A program made the translations under genes and the position numbers. The notes below the pieces were generated by a model, which was not told where the DNA came from, did not search any database, and saw only the letters and a program-made list of their open reading frames with translations. Below are positions 9,668 through 19,957 of a DNA stretch of 20,121 nucleotides, piece by piece (the first letter of the stretch is position 1; every line of letters begins with the position of its first letter). The stretch spans positions 1 through 20,121 of the forward strand of contig JAPEVF010000809.1 in assembly GCA_029747585.1 (NCBI GenBank), read 5' to 3'. The DNA comes from Pleurotus djamor (lineage: Eukaryota; Basidiomycota; Agaricomycetes; Agaricales; Pleurotaceae).

Positions 9668-11916
9668 ATGTCCCAATCCAAGCGAAGCTCGTCCATCGAC
9701 GAAAAGAGGAGCGCACCGAGCCTCGAGCTTGGTGCCTCGGCCACTGATGGCATTGACCCGGAAGCTGAAGCTCGACTTGTTCGCAAGTTGGACTTGCGGC
9801 TTGTCCCTCTTTTCACTCTAATATGTGAGTATCGTTCATAATTCATGAGTGAACATGTATTGAGGTCAGCCTCCAACGAATAGTGTGTTTAAATTTTATT
9901 GATAGGCAAGTTCTCCTCCTTGACATCTTCATTCTGTTCGCTGACTTGGGCCTCCATAGGACTGCAATTGGTAGCTTTTCCCTTGACTCGAGCGTCCGCG
10001 CACTCATCACTTTTATTTAGGAAATGCTAACATCGCTGGTATTCAACGTGATTTGGGACTGAGAGGATTCGATTTCAACGAAATTTTGACGATTTTTTAT
10101 GTTTTCGTGAGTCTAAACTTCGTGTTAGCTGAGCAACGAAACCTGACTGTTTTCTCCCCCTAGTTTGTTGTCACTGAAATTCCATCAAATGTACTTTTAA
10201 AACAATTCGGATCGATAACCTTGGCCATCATGGTCACTGGTTTCGGCGTTGCTACGTTTGCGACCGCGTTTGTTCACGACTACGCTGGGTTGGCTGTCAC
10301 CCGAGTCCTCTTGGGAATCTTCGAGGGAGGCACTTTGGTGAGAAGATGATCGTCTTCGATGTGATGCACGTCTCACGCCGCCACTCCTATCTAGCCAGGG
10401 CTGGCATATATCCTGTCCCGAGTAAGCAGTTTCGGTGTTTTTGTTCTTTTTGAGTCCGCAACTTAGCTAACTTGATCGACCAGTATTACAGAAAGAGGGA
10501 ATATGTGATGCGACTGGGGATATTCTTTGGAACGGCGCCCTGTCTGGCTGGAGCTTGTAAGCATATTTGCTGCAATTTTCTGACCCACGCTCACACGCAT
10601 GTCTAGTTGGTGGCTTGCTAGCGTCGGGGTTGCTGAGAATAGGTGATTTCGGGCCCGTTACTACATGGAGGAAGATTTTCTTCGTCGAAGGTACGCGTTT
10701 CTTAAACTTCACACCATGTACATCTACAAATGCTGACGCCAAACTCGTGAACAATAGGCCTCATTACCATGGTCGTTGGGCTCTCGTGTATATACCTCTT
10801 ACCTTCAGACCCTCGCACAACGAAGATGCTCACTGAGGAAGAGAGAGCATTGGCCATAGCCAGACTGGACGCCGATCGAGTAGTAAAGAACCAAGGAAAG
10901 GTTGAAAAGACAACGATGAAATTGATTTGGAGGGCGTTCAACTTTAACGTGAGTGACCCAGTCTCAACTCGCTTTGGAATCTTTTAAATAGGCTTTTCTT
11001 AGGCCATTTTGTGCGGCATGGTGTACCTCTTGCTCAACATCTCCTTCCAAGGCTTGGCCTTGTTCATGCCCACGGTCATCAATAATCGTGCGTGTGTCTC
11101 CATTCATGTCGCCCTTGCTTAGTGCTAATTCTTACTCGACAGTCGGACGATTCAGTGAGTGATGTCAATGTTGTGCCCTCTTCAAAGGCTGAAGATCGTA
11201 TCAGCTGTCGTCATGGCTCAATTGCGCACGGTGCCCCCGTACGTTACCGCAGCTATCTGGGGCTTGATCTTCTGCTACCTTGGGCTCCGTCTCCGTAAAC
11301 GCGCCATTCTCATGCTCATATCCATGCCTTTGGTTGTCGCTGGCTATGCTATCGCCATCAGCACTAATAATACCGATGCTCGGTGAGATTGAAACGATTC
11401 TACTCATGACGTGACGCAGTACTCACAGACTCCAGGTATGCTGCCTGTTTCCTGATTATTGCGGGAGCTATACCCACTGGTCCCCTTGTCTTCGCGTGGG
11501 GTGTTGACAATTCGGCACCTGAGACTGTTCGCGCAGTAACCACTGCTATGATTCCTGGTCAGTATCATTGGTCAAATGGAAAACAGCAACTAAATGATTC
11601 GTGCTCAGGTATTGGAGCCATTGGAGCCATCATTGCGTAAGCCTTCGTTGACAAGCCCTTGATCTCATGCTCACCCCAATCCCCTAGTGTGTGGACCTAC
11701 CTACCAGCAGACGCACCGAACTACCGCAACGGTAACACGCTCAATCTTGCCTCCTCAAGCACCATCATCGTCCTCCTAATCATTGGAACGGCATACATCA
11801 AATGGGAGAACGCCAAACGCGAGCGTGGAGAGAGGGATTATCGGCTGCAGGATAAGACACAAGAAGAAATTGAAGAGCTAGGATACCTCCATCCACAATT
11901 TAGGTATCAACTGTGA
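9668..11916 (+). CDS. MFS transporter A, allantoate-permease (ACS) type
   Basis: This is a plasma-membrane-type transporter of the anion:cation symporter branch (Dal5/Tna1-like); relatives carry allantoate, nicotinate, vitamins or other organic acids, and the substrate is not deducible. Exons: 9668-9824, 9884-9905, 9960-9970, 10021-10106, 10164-10337, 10395-10421, 10484-10556, 10607-10690, 10758-10948, 11003-11087, 11143-11154, 11205-11382, 11436-11557, 11609-11636, 11688-11916. They sum to 1479 nt, giving 492 aa. Motifs in order are a soluble acidic N-terminus, NFIDRTAIGNANIAGIQRDL, TEIPSNVLLKQFG, LLGIFEGGTLPGLAYILSRY, LRIGDFG with TWRKIFFVEGLIT, the central loop LTEEERALAIARLDADR, AQLRTVPPYV, GAIPTGPLVFAW, and the end GYLHPQFRYQL. 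Five exons are under 30 nt (22, 11, 27, 12, 28). All introns are GT-AG except intron 2, which is GC-AG. It is the tandem paralogue of the next gene. Confidence 0.92.
9906..9959 (+). other. GC-AG intron in MFS gene A
   Basis: The donor is ag|gcaagt, the classic strong GC-type donor, and the acceptor is ccatag. Removing it joins codons for NFID-R-TAIG and keeps the frame. The paralogue B has the same coding sequence uninterrupted as one 33-nt exon (22 + 11 nt), so the intron was gained in A or lost in B. Confidence 0.8.
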
Positions 11917-12214
11917 AGATGTACACGACGTAGCAAATATTTTGAACTCATTTTACACCCCTCGACCCCTTTTTGGCCCGATAGAGTTCAACGCTGAAGA
12001 TCGGGGTTGCCCAGAACCGAAGTAACTCCCACCTTCAAGCTTCACCTCATGCTATGGGTCTCGTCAAGCCAATGATTCTCTAACACAATATACACGGTGC
12101 TTCCGAATGGAGCACAAGAACACCATCACGCTGTCTAAGTAAGTTCTGTATACCTATCACCTACCCACCACCCCTCAACCGCACCGTTCCTCTCATTTTC
12201 TCTCCACAATCCTC
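11917..12214. other. Short spacer between MFS genes A and B
   Basis: About 300 bases that must hold the 3' end of A and the promoter of B. No distinct element is recognised; C-rich and TC-rich stretches precede the ATG of B, as is common before fungal starts. Confidence 0.4.
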
Positions 12215-14472
12215 ATGGCACTCAAAGTTGTAGACGGCAACAGACCGACCTCGCTCGAGAAAGACTTCGACGCCTCTCCGACCTATGGAGACATTGAAGA
12301 CTTCGATACAGAGGCAGTTAGGCGCCTCAGGCGCAAGTTGGATTGGTTTCTCCTTCCGTTGTTCACAATAATATGTTGGCCGCATGTAATATCCGGCTGC
12401 TTCCCAATCTGACCCTGAGCTGAACAGACTGCACCAATTTCGTTGACAGAACCGCGATAGGTGCGTTGTATCCTGCGTAATGCGTTCCTGCCTGACTGTG
12501 CCCACACATTTACCAGGCAATGCAAGGATTGCGGGTAGGTTTCATCCTGTCTTCCCACAGGATGTGCCTCATGATATATGATCCTATTCCCAGGACTTGA
12601 GAAAGACCTTCACATGAAAGGATTTGATTTTAACATTGCCCTCACGGTCTTTTATGTCTCGGTATGTTTATCGCTTCACCTCCATCACCTTGCGGATGTA
12701 GCTGTAACACAACTCCTTCATCAGTACATTGCAGCGGAGATCCCTTCCAACCTTCTCCTCAAGCGTTACGGGTCGATGTGCCTTGCAGGCATGATTACGG
12801 CCTTTGGCATCGTTTCAATCGGGACCGCGTTTGTGCAGTCGTTCACCGGCCTCATCGTCAGCCGAGTCTTCCTGGGCATCGCTGAGGGCGGAACTTTGGT
12901 ACGCAGTCAGATTCGATGCTGGTTCATACTCGAAATGCTTACACGACGGACCTTGGCCAATAAGCCTGGATTGACGTATATTCTCTCTCGGGTTAGTATC
13001 ACCCCATAGTCGGCTAGCGCCACTCTCGGACTGATGCTTATCCTTTCAGTACTACCGTCGATCGGAGTTGGTTCTCAGGCTCGGTATCTTCTTTGGTGTC
13101 TCCCCGTCGCTTGCTGGAGCCTGTTCGTTCATATCTCCCCCGTTGCATCTGTATGGTGACCCCCTTCCACAGTTGGTGGTCTCCTTGCTTCAGGCTTACT
13201 GAGTATCCGCGACTTTGGCATCGTGACATCGTGGCGGAAAATATTTTTCATCGAAGGTTAACGATCCCCTGAGCGACTTTCGTGCTTGGGCGTTCTAAAG
13301 ATGTGGTTAGGTCTAATCACCGCTGCGTTTGGACTGCTATGTTTCTGGATTATTCCAGCAGACCCACAACATACTCGTTTCCTGTCGCCGGACGAACGAT
13401 CACTAGCACTGGCTCGCATTGACGCAGATCAAGCTACCAAGACAGGGGGGAGAAAGGAGCCGACGAACTTCAAACTCGTAGTCAAGGCGTTCAACGTCAA
13501 TGTAGGTTCTAGGATATGTCTCTAACTCCCACTTAAAACCCGCCTCCTAGACCGCTATTTGCACTATTTCATATATTATGATAAATATATCGTTCCAGGG
13601 ACTCAGTCTATTCATGCCTACCGTGATTGCCACTCGTGCGTCTCTCTGCAAATTGATGCCAAAATGCGCGAGTTGATTGTTTCACAGTTGGCCACTTCAG
13701 TGAGTGAACGCTCCGAAACTACGCATCTAAGAAACCAAAGCTTCCCGCTTGATAGCCACCGTTGAGTCTCAACTTCGCACCGTTCCACCCTACCTCGTTA
13801 GTGCTGTTAGCGCTGTTTTCGCAACATATACTAGCTTTCGTATGAAGCAAAGGGCTTTACCAATTATCGTCTCTGTCTTGGTGGTAGCTCTTGGCTACGC
13901 TCTTGCTGTCGGATCTCATGACCCACATGCTAGGTGCGTCTCCTCCCCTTTGCAAAGACGACCATTTTTCCATGATCTCTATAGGTATGCTGCATGCTTC
14001 CTATCGATATCCGGAGGAGCTCCTGCAGGTCCACTTTTACTGGCCTGGGGCACTGATAATGCGGCTCCTGATACGATCAAGGCTGTTACTACAGCTATAA
14101 TACCTGGTATGCTCATATACCGGACTCCGAGGGACTCAAACTCAATTCGACGACCATAGGATTTGGTGCTATTGGCGCTGTCATCGCGTTCGTCTCTTCT
14201 TCTTCATGATCCGAGGACTTGATAAATATACAATATGGCACAGAGTCTGGACGTACCTCCCCATGGATTCTCCCAACTACCACAATGGAAACTCTTTAAA
14301 CCTCGCAACGAGTACCACAGTCGCGGCTTTGACCTTGCTTGGTGCCATGTATATTAGGCGGGAAAACAGAAAGCGTGATCGAGGAGAGCGCGACTACAGG
14401 ATCACAGGGAAAAGCAAGAAGGAAATGGAAACCCTAGGATACCTACACCCCAATTTCCGTTACCAGATGTAG
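12215..14472 (+). CDS. MFS transporter B, allantoate-permease (ACS) type
   Basis: This is the tandem paralogue of transporter A, with the same family and probable membrane role. Exons: 12215-12374, 12428-12460, 12517-12534, 12594-12661, 12725-12898, 12965-12991, 13050-13122, 13173-13256, 13311-13501, 13551-13635, 13688-13699, 13756-13933, 13985-14106, 14160-14187, 14244-14472. They sum to 1482 nt, giving 493 aa. Motifs are NFVDRTAIGNARIAGLEKDL, AAEIPSNLLLKRYG, FLGIAEGGTLPGLTYILSRY, SIRDFG with SWRKIFFIEGLIT, LSPDERSLALARIDADQ, SQLRTVPPYLV, GAPAGPLLLAW and GYLHPNFRYQM. From exon 5 on, every exon has the same length as in A. It lacks A's GC-AG intron and has an extra intron (12535-12593) that splits A's 86-nt exon 4 into 18 + 68. 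Five of 14 donors begin GTT, unlike A. Confidence 0.9.
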
Positions 14473-15243
14473 GACCTTCTCTCTAGGGGCTGTCGTTCCA
14501 TAAATGGAAGCACTTTGTTTTCAACGCCAACCTCATCTTTTTTTCAACATGTCCTTTGAGCACAACCAAAGCCCGTCCAAAGCTCACCTGCGAGCTGGAG
14601 ATTTACTTGAAATGGGGAAATGGCTGCTGATTTTCAGAAAGATTACTCAGGGCTCGCTCTCAAACATCTCCCATCTCTCCTTTTTTTCGAGACCGTTCAT
14701 GGTCCATCCACGCGTTGTGTCTTTGTATAATTCTTTGTAGACCTTCCTCGGCAGGGCTGTAGCTGTGCATGAGGTCTTTCAACTCACTAATGGTAAGCAA
14801 CAGAGCTTCCATGGAACTTGGTTCAATGTGCATTGATTCTTCGCTTAGAAACACATACCCGGCTGATTTCCACTTTCTCGGACTTGCAGCAATGGAACAT
14901 TGTATCAAGTGTGTTCAGAAGAACATAGTGGACGTACTCGAAGTACAATCCATGTGGTCTGTTTCCTCCGCAGAGTACGTTGCTATGTCTCATGCACCAG
15001 ATGCGTGATAACGTCACTTCCTCGAAGACGACAAGGTACGGGTGATCAGGGATGATCGACGGTCCTAGTCCTCCGTTTGACCAGGGATTCCTATCATTGC
15101 AGCAGAAGTGCCGCTCCGGCCTCGAAGGAAGCAACCAGGTCCGCCTTTCCCTCGACAACCACCACGACGAGACACAGGATAGTGAATGTCTTGCCTGCCA
15201 ACATGTCCTTCGCATGTTATCCAGACTATTGGTTCTATGGAAC
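14473..15243. other. Intergenic region between MFS B and laccase
   Basis: This holds the 3' side of MFS B and distal laccase promoter sequence. A minus-strand open frame at 14660-14908 reads protein-like, for example LLLTISELKDLMHSYSPAEE and IIQRHNAWMDHERSRKKGE before a stop; upstream the same frame has stops at two points. No family was recognised. It may be a decayed gene fragment or chance. A longer minus frame, 14823-15527, runs into the laccase and is not credible. Confidence 0.4.
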
Positions 15244-15270
15244 GTTGGACGTTTAAAAGTTGGACCCCCT
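15244..15270 (+). promoter_or_regulatory. Laccase core-promoter candidate
   Basis: A TATA-like tttaaaa (15252-15258) lies about 65 bases before the laccase ATG. It is flanked by two direct copies of gttggac (15244-15250 and 15259-15265) and followed by a stress-element-like CCCCT (15266-15270). The position suits a core promoter; the function of the repeats is inference. Confidence 0.35.
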
Positions 15271-15320
15271 CTGTCCGTTAAACTATCATTGCAACGCTCC
15301 CCTTCCACGACGCCTCCCTC

Positions 15321-17710
15321 ATGCTCACGAAAACTTTTACGACACTTCTCATGCTCATACCACTGGCGGTGCAAGCCGCCGTTGGTCCCGTTGCTGAGCT
15401 GATGCTTACAAACAAAGTCGTCTCGCCCGACGGCTTCCCAAAATCGTAAGTTGGTCACCGAAGTGGCTTCAGTAAATGCCCATATTGACCTTCCAATAGT
15501 GCCGCTCTGATCGGCGGCTCCCTTCACGGCCCTCTCATTGTTGGCAAGACTGTAAGTTGAATGCTTATTTTTAACGCTTGATTACTCACACGCCATTTGC
15601 AGGGAGACACCTTCAAAATCAACGTCGTCAACAAGCTCGTCGATAAAACAATGCCAACGAGTACCAGTATTGTGAGTTCTCAATGCCTCGGCATTCCTGA
15701 TTCGTGCTCAACTTCTTGTAGCACTGGCATGGTCTGCTACAACGTGGTACCAACTGGGCTGACGGTCCTGCTTTCGTGACTCAATGTCCCATCATTCCCG
15801 GCCAGTCATTCGAATATCGTTTCGAAGCATCACATCCTGGAACATTTTGGTGCGTGAATCTGTCTTTGATTGAACATCATTACCGTCCTCACATTCTCCT
15901 TCAAGGTACCATTCACATTTATCGACACAGTATTGTGACGGTGCTCGTGGTCCCATGGTTGTCTACAACCCACGCGATCCATATCTCTCGCATTACGATG
16001 TTGACAATGGTAAGCTTTCCTGGTAGTCGAACTCTGCCTTGCTTAACGTTTTGTAGAGCAAACGATCATCACGCTTGAAGACTGGTATCACATCCCTTCG
16101 CTTGCCGTGACGGGTGTTCCCACCCCCGACAGGTATTACTCCACTTTCCCCCGTCTAACCACTGAAACGCTCATCACGTCCCTTCAGTACTCTCATCAAT
16201 GGTCTCGGTCGATCGAAAGATGGACCCAAAGTACCACTTAGTATCATCAACGTTGAGCACGGAAAGCGCTACCGATTCCGTCTCATTTCCATGGTCTGCG
16301 ATCCCAACTACCAGTTCTCAATTGACAACCATGTCATGTACGTTATCGAGGCCGACGGAGAATATACAAAGATGGTTCGGGTTGACAGCCTCCAAATCTT
16401 TGCCGGTAAGTGGCACCTATTCCGAAACAGCTCATCCTCTCATATTTCTCCCATAGGCCAACGTTATTCCTTCATCCTGCATGCCACGCAGAATGTTGGC
16501 AACTACTGGATCCGCGCCAACCCGAACGTTGGTGCACAAGGATTCGATGGTGGTATCAACTCTGCAATTCTTCGCTACAAGGGTGCTCCTTGCGAAGAGC
16601 CCACCTCCAAGCAAATCAACAGCACTAGTCCCCTCCTCGAAACCGATCTTCATCCGTTATACAACCCTCGGGCACCTGGCAAGCCCTTCCCTGGCGGCGC
16701 AGACATCAACATCAACCTCGCCTCGGAATTCAACCTGACCTCGTTCCTGTACACTGTCAACAACAAGACCTTTGTCCCTCCTACCCTCCCTGTCTTGACC
16801 CAAATCCTATCCGGAGCTCGGTCTGCCCAGGAACTCCTCCCTCCCGGAAGTGTTTACACCCTTCCTCGTAACAAGGTCGTCGAGCTAACACTCCCAGGTG
16901 GTGCTATTGGTGGACCCGTGAGTTCAAGTTAAACTGCTCACAGAGCGATCCAGTCACTGATAACCATCCTCCAGCACCCCATTCACCTTCATGGAGTATG
17001 CTCTCCTTCCCTGGACCACACTTCCCTTAGCTGACGATACTTTTTAGCACTTATTCTCCGTCGTTCGCAGCGCCGGCAACTCAACATACAACTTTGACAA
17101 CCCGATCCGACGTGATGTCGTATCCAATGGTGCCGCCGGAGATCAGGTTACTATTCGTTTCGTCACTGATAACCCTGGACCTTGGTAAGTTTTACTTCCA
17201 AAGTGGTAGGCCTGGACTAACTTCCGCTTTGTAGGCTTCTTCATTGGTGTGTAGCACTTATAGACCCCTTTCGGACTACTTACTGACCTTTATCCCCATA
17301 GCCACATCGATTGGCACTTCGAACTGTACGTTAAGCCCTTTAATGTCTCGACCTAGTGAAAGCTCACCTCGCTACTTCTAGTGGTTTCGCCGTCGTATTC
17401 GCCGAAGATCCCCACGGAACTCCTGCAGCCAACCCTGTTCCAGGTGAGTTCTGCGAACTCCGCGATGACCGACCAGCACTGAACTCTCGAAGATGCATGG
17501 AAAAAGCTTTGCCCTGCTTACACCAAGTACAGCAACAAACCCGAAAAAATGAGCATGGGTAAGAACCCGATGCATCGTCTCCCCGAAAAGCCGCACCATC
17601 ACCACGGCCCCAAGAAGGGCTCGAACTCGGTGAAGAAACCCGTTCACGTCGTCTCCAAACACCCGCACCAAAAGCCCAAGGTAAAACCCAGTCATGGTAA
17701 ACAACACTAG
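15321..17710 (+). CDS. Secreted laccase with basic C-terminal tail
   Basis: A multicopper oxidase (EC 1.10.3.2 type) that oxidises phenols and aromatic amines with reduction of O2 to water, probably extracellular: a signal peptide ([19 protein letters not shown]) starts the protein. Exons: 15321-15445, 15500-15551, 15603-15671, 15722-15849, 15906-16009, 16057-16132, 16188-16405, 16457-16917, 16975-16995, 17048-17184, 17235-17246, 17302-17325, 17382-17443, 17493-17710; total 1707 nt, 568 aa. All four copper signatures are intact: HWHG (83-86), WYHSH (125-129), HPIHLHGHLF (412-421) and HCHIDWH (467-473). The T1 cysteine is C468, and the residue ten after it is F478, the axial position seen in high-potential laccases. 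Introns cut the copper motifs into micro-exons of 21, 12 and 24 nt. After the usual end (LCPAYTKY, to 509) comes a 59-residue tail rich in Lys and His. Confidence 0.95.
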
Positions 17711-19957
17711 TTTCCTATTCCTATCGTCGCAGTCTTTGTAGAGGTTAGAGAAACGGACTCTTTCTTTTACTATTACTATTGGCTTTGCTAGCTAGAGCAC
17801 GGACGGCCTTCTCATACTTTCTAATCTCCCGGAATCTATTGGATGTAGCATAGTTTTCATGATCCTCCTAGATAACGTTTCCTCACGTTCATGTTTTAAT
17901 ACCTAATGACATACGCGCTATCTTCACCCTCACCGTGATATCTCTCGCAAGGCTTGGACAACGAGTCGAATTAATCATCAGTTCGAACTTCGAAGCTCTA
18001 GGATGGGGACGGTCCAAGTACGTATATGAGTATAGCATCAAACATGAGCGCGTTCAACGTTAAAGTAATATGACTTTACGAGTTTAGGCGAGTTGCCCCC
18101 GGGAGGTGGCTATCAAAGCTGGAACATCGAAGGGGAGTGCAAGTCAACTTCATGTTGACATCTTCGTAGCATCAAGACTGCGCTATCAGGTGGAAACCTT
18201 GAGGTTACCATGGGTACACTCATACTCGCCTGGGGCTTGCCAAATCGAAGTAAGAACTCAGCCTGGCTGATCTTAGTGAAACTCCACTCTGACAGAGCAT
18301 GGCCCGTAGTCGACGCGTCGAACTCTGCAATCCTTATTGATTCTCCAACGAGGAAGCCTCAGGCGCGACAATTCAGCGTGTGTTTTATTTCGACATCGCA
18401 ATGTCCAAGTTTCAAGTGTTTCGAGTTGATGGAACAAGTGCTGGCGTAGTCAACCAACGGAGGCAACGGAACGCACTTACGACCATCTTGAAAAATCAGC
18501 TCGATGCGACTTCCGAGGACGACTATGAAGCTCGTTGAAATGCAATCTCAAGCTCTGATTAAGGCGTCCATNAAAACGACGAGCAAAAAAGGTCTATGAG
18601 TATATATACGTATATTATGGAGGAATGGTATATCAAGAAATCAAGAAACGAGAAAAATTGTCATTTTCTGAAATCATGCTGTGCGTATGTATCCTGCCAG
18701 AGGACAAAAGAGGTCATATAGTCCGTAAAAGTTCGTGATGAAGTCGTGATGTAAAATAGTAAGAANGGGGGATATAATAAGTTTACGGTATGGATGTAGG
18801 TGTCATGAAAAATGGGGAAACAAAATGGTTGGTAATAATGCTGGAGGGTGGGTCATCGTGGATGTTACATGGATCATATGTCGTGTGGGGCGTATTTGAT
18901 ATTGTGCGTAATTGTCATCGGCCGAGTCGAAGGGTGGTGAACGGAAGTAATTGTCATGTAATTGTTGAATGGTTCATCATGTCTCCGGTAAGGATAAGAA
19001 GGGTTGAAGTGGTTGAACGAATCGGGCGAAGGGTTGAAGAAGTCGAAGGAAAGAAGGAAGTCGAGAAATGGGAGGTAAAATGGAATAAAGATATTTCAGA
19101 ACGAATATCGAATGGGACGGAAGGGATGGGAAAAGTAATGAATCTGCTTGGACCTGCCCATATCGGGATGATGATGATTGGATTGTTGAAGGGATGCAAT
19201 GAGATGGAGGAAGGAATATGGATGTAATGTCGGAAGATCTTAGCGATGAAAAGGGCATAGGGATGTGAAGCGGGGGAATCGCGGGTGCACCTCGATATTA
19301 GAATTGCATTTCGAAGGTGTGCAACCAGATACAATGCTGTGGTGCATCCGTTGGCGTTGGTCGAGGAGGGAGGAGTAGAAGCTGTAATCGATCGGAAGAG
19401 AGCTGGGTGATAGATATGGTTGATCATAAGCGGTAGTGCATGAAGTGAAGGGTGAAGCAAGCAAGAAGTGCTTCTTTTGGAGGTCGCAGCTTAATGTCAA
19501 CCTGCGTCTAGAATGCCTGTAACCAAAGCAAAGAAGGTAACAGCATTAGCCATTGATTCGAATTATCAAACACCATCCAAATTAATGGAGAAACGTACAA
19601 GAAATCCGTTCATTCATTTCGCACCAAAAACCCCTTCCTATCATCCGAAATCGATATCCACCATGTCGTCTTGTAATTGCTCCCAACTGAAACGTCATAA
19701 TCTCCAACCGCCTAGTAGTAGCCTCGAACTCGCGCGCCCCACTTGTATCGGACTCGCCCGTCTGCAAGAACACCTGGCCCGTTCCGTACACCACCCTCGC
19801 TTACCCATGAGAACCAGCCGGGAACACACATGCCAATGTTAATCACCACTTCTTCCTCAGCTCTCACTCCCACCGCTGCGCAAAACGCCGTCACACTCAC
19901 GCCAACCACGACCGACTGCGCACTCTCCCACAATCGGCTGCGCAGAAAGGGGATAGC
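17711..19957. other. Gene-poor stretch downstream of laccase
   Basis: No supportable gene. 17711-18200 is the laccase 3' side. A 79-codon plus frame at 18210-18449 shows no motif. About 18960-19460 is markedly purine-rich on the plus strand (many gaagg and gttgaa words), which leaves long open frames on both strands (18790-19227 plus, 18954-19460 minus) that look like compositional artefacts. N bases at 18572 and 18766 show imperfect assembly. Confidence 0.5.

Noticed and set aside
14823..15527. 234-codon minus-strand open frame across the laccase promoter and first exons
   Set aside because: It overlaps the secure first laccase exons, has a Trp/Arg/His-rich composition typical of an antisense shadow, and shows no family motif.
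18790..19227. 145-codon plus-strand open frame
   Set aside because: It is explained by purine-rich composition that lacks stops; the opposite strand is open for the same reason, and there is no domain-like pattern.
19513..19842. 109-codon plus-strand open frame near the right end
   Set aside because: Low-complexity Ser/Pro/Arg reading that overlaps other open frames; no motif.
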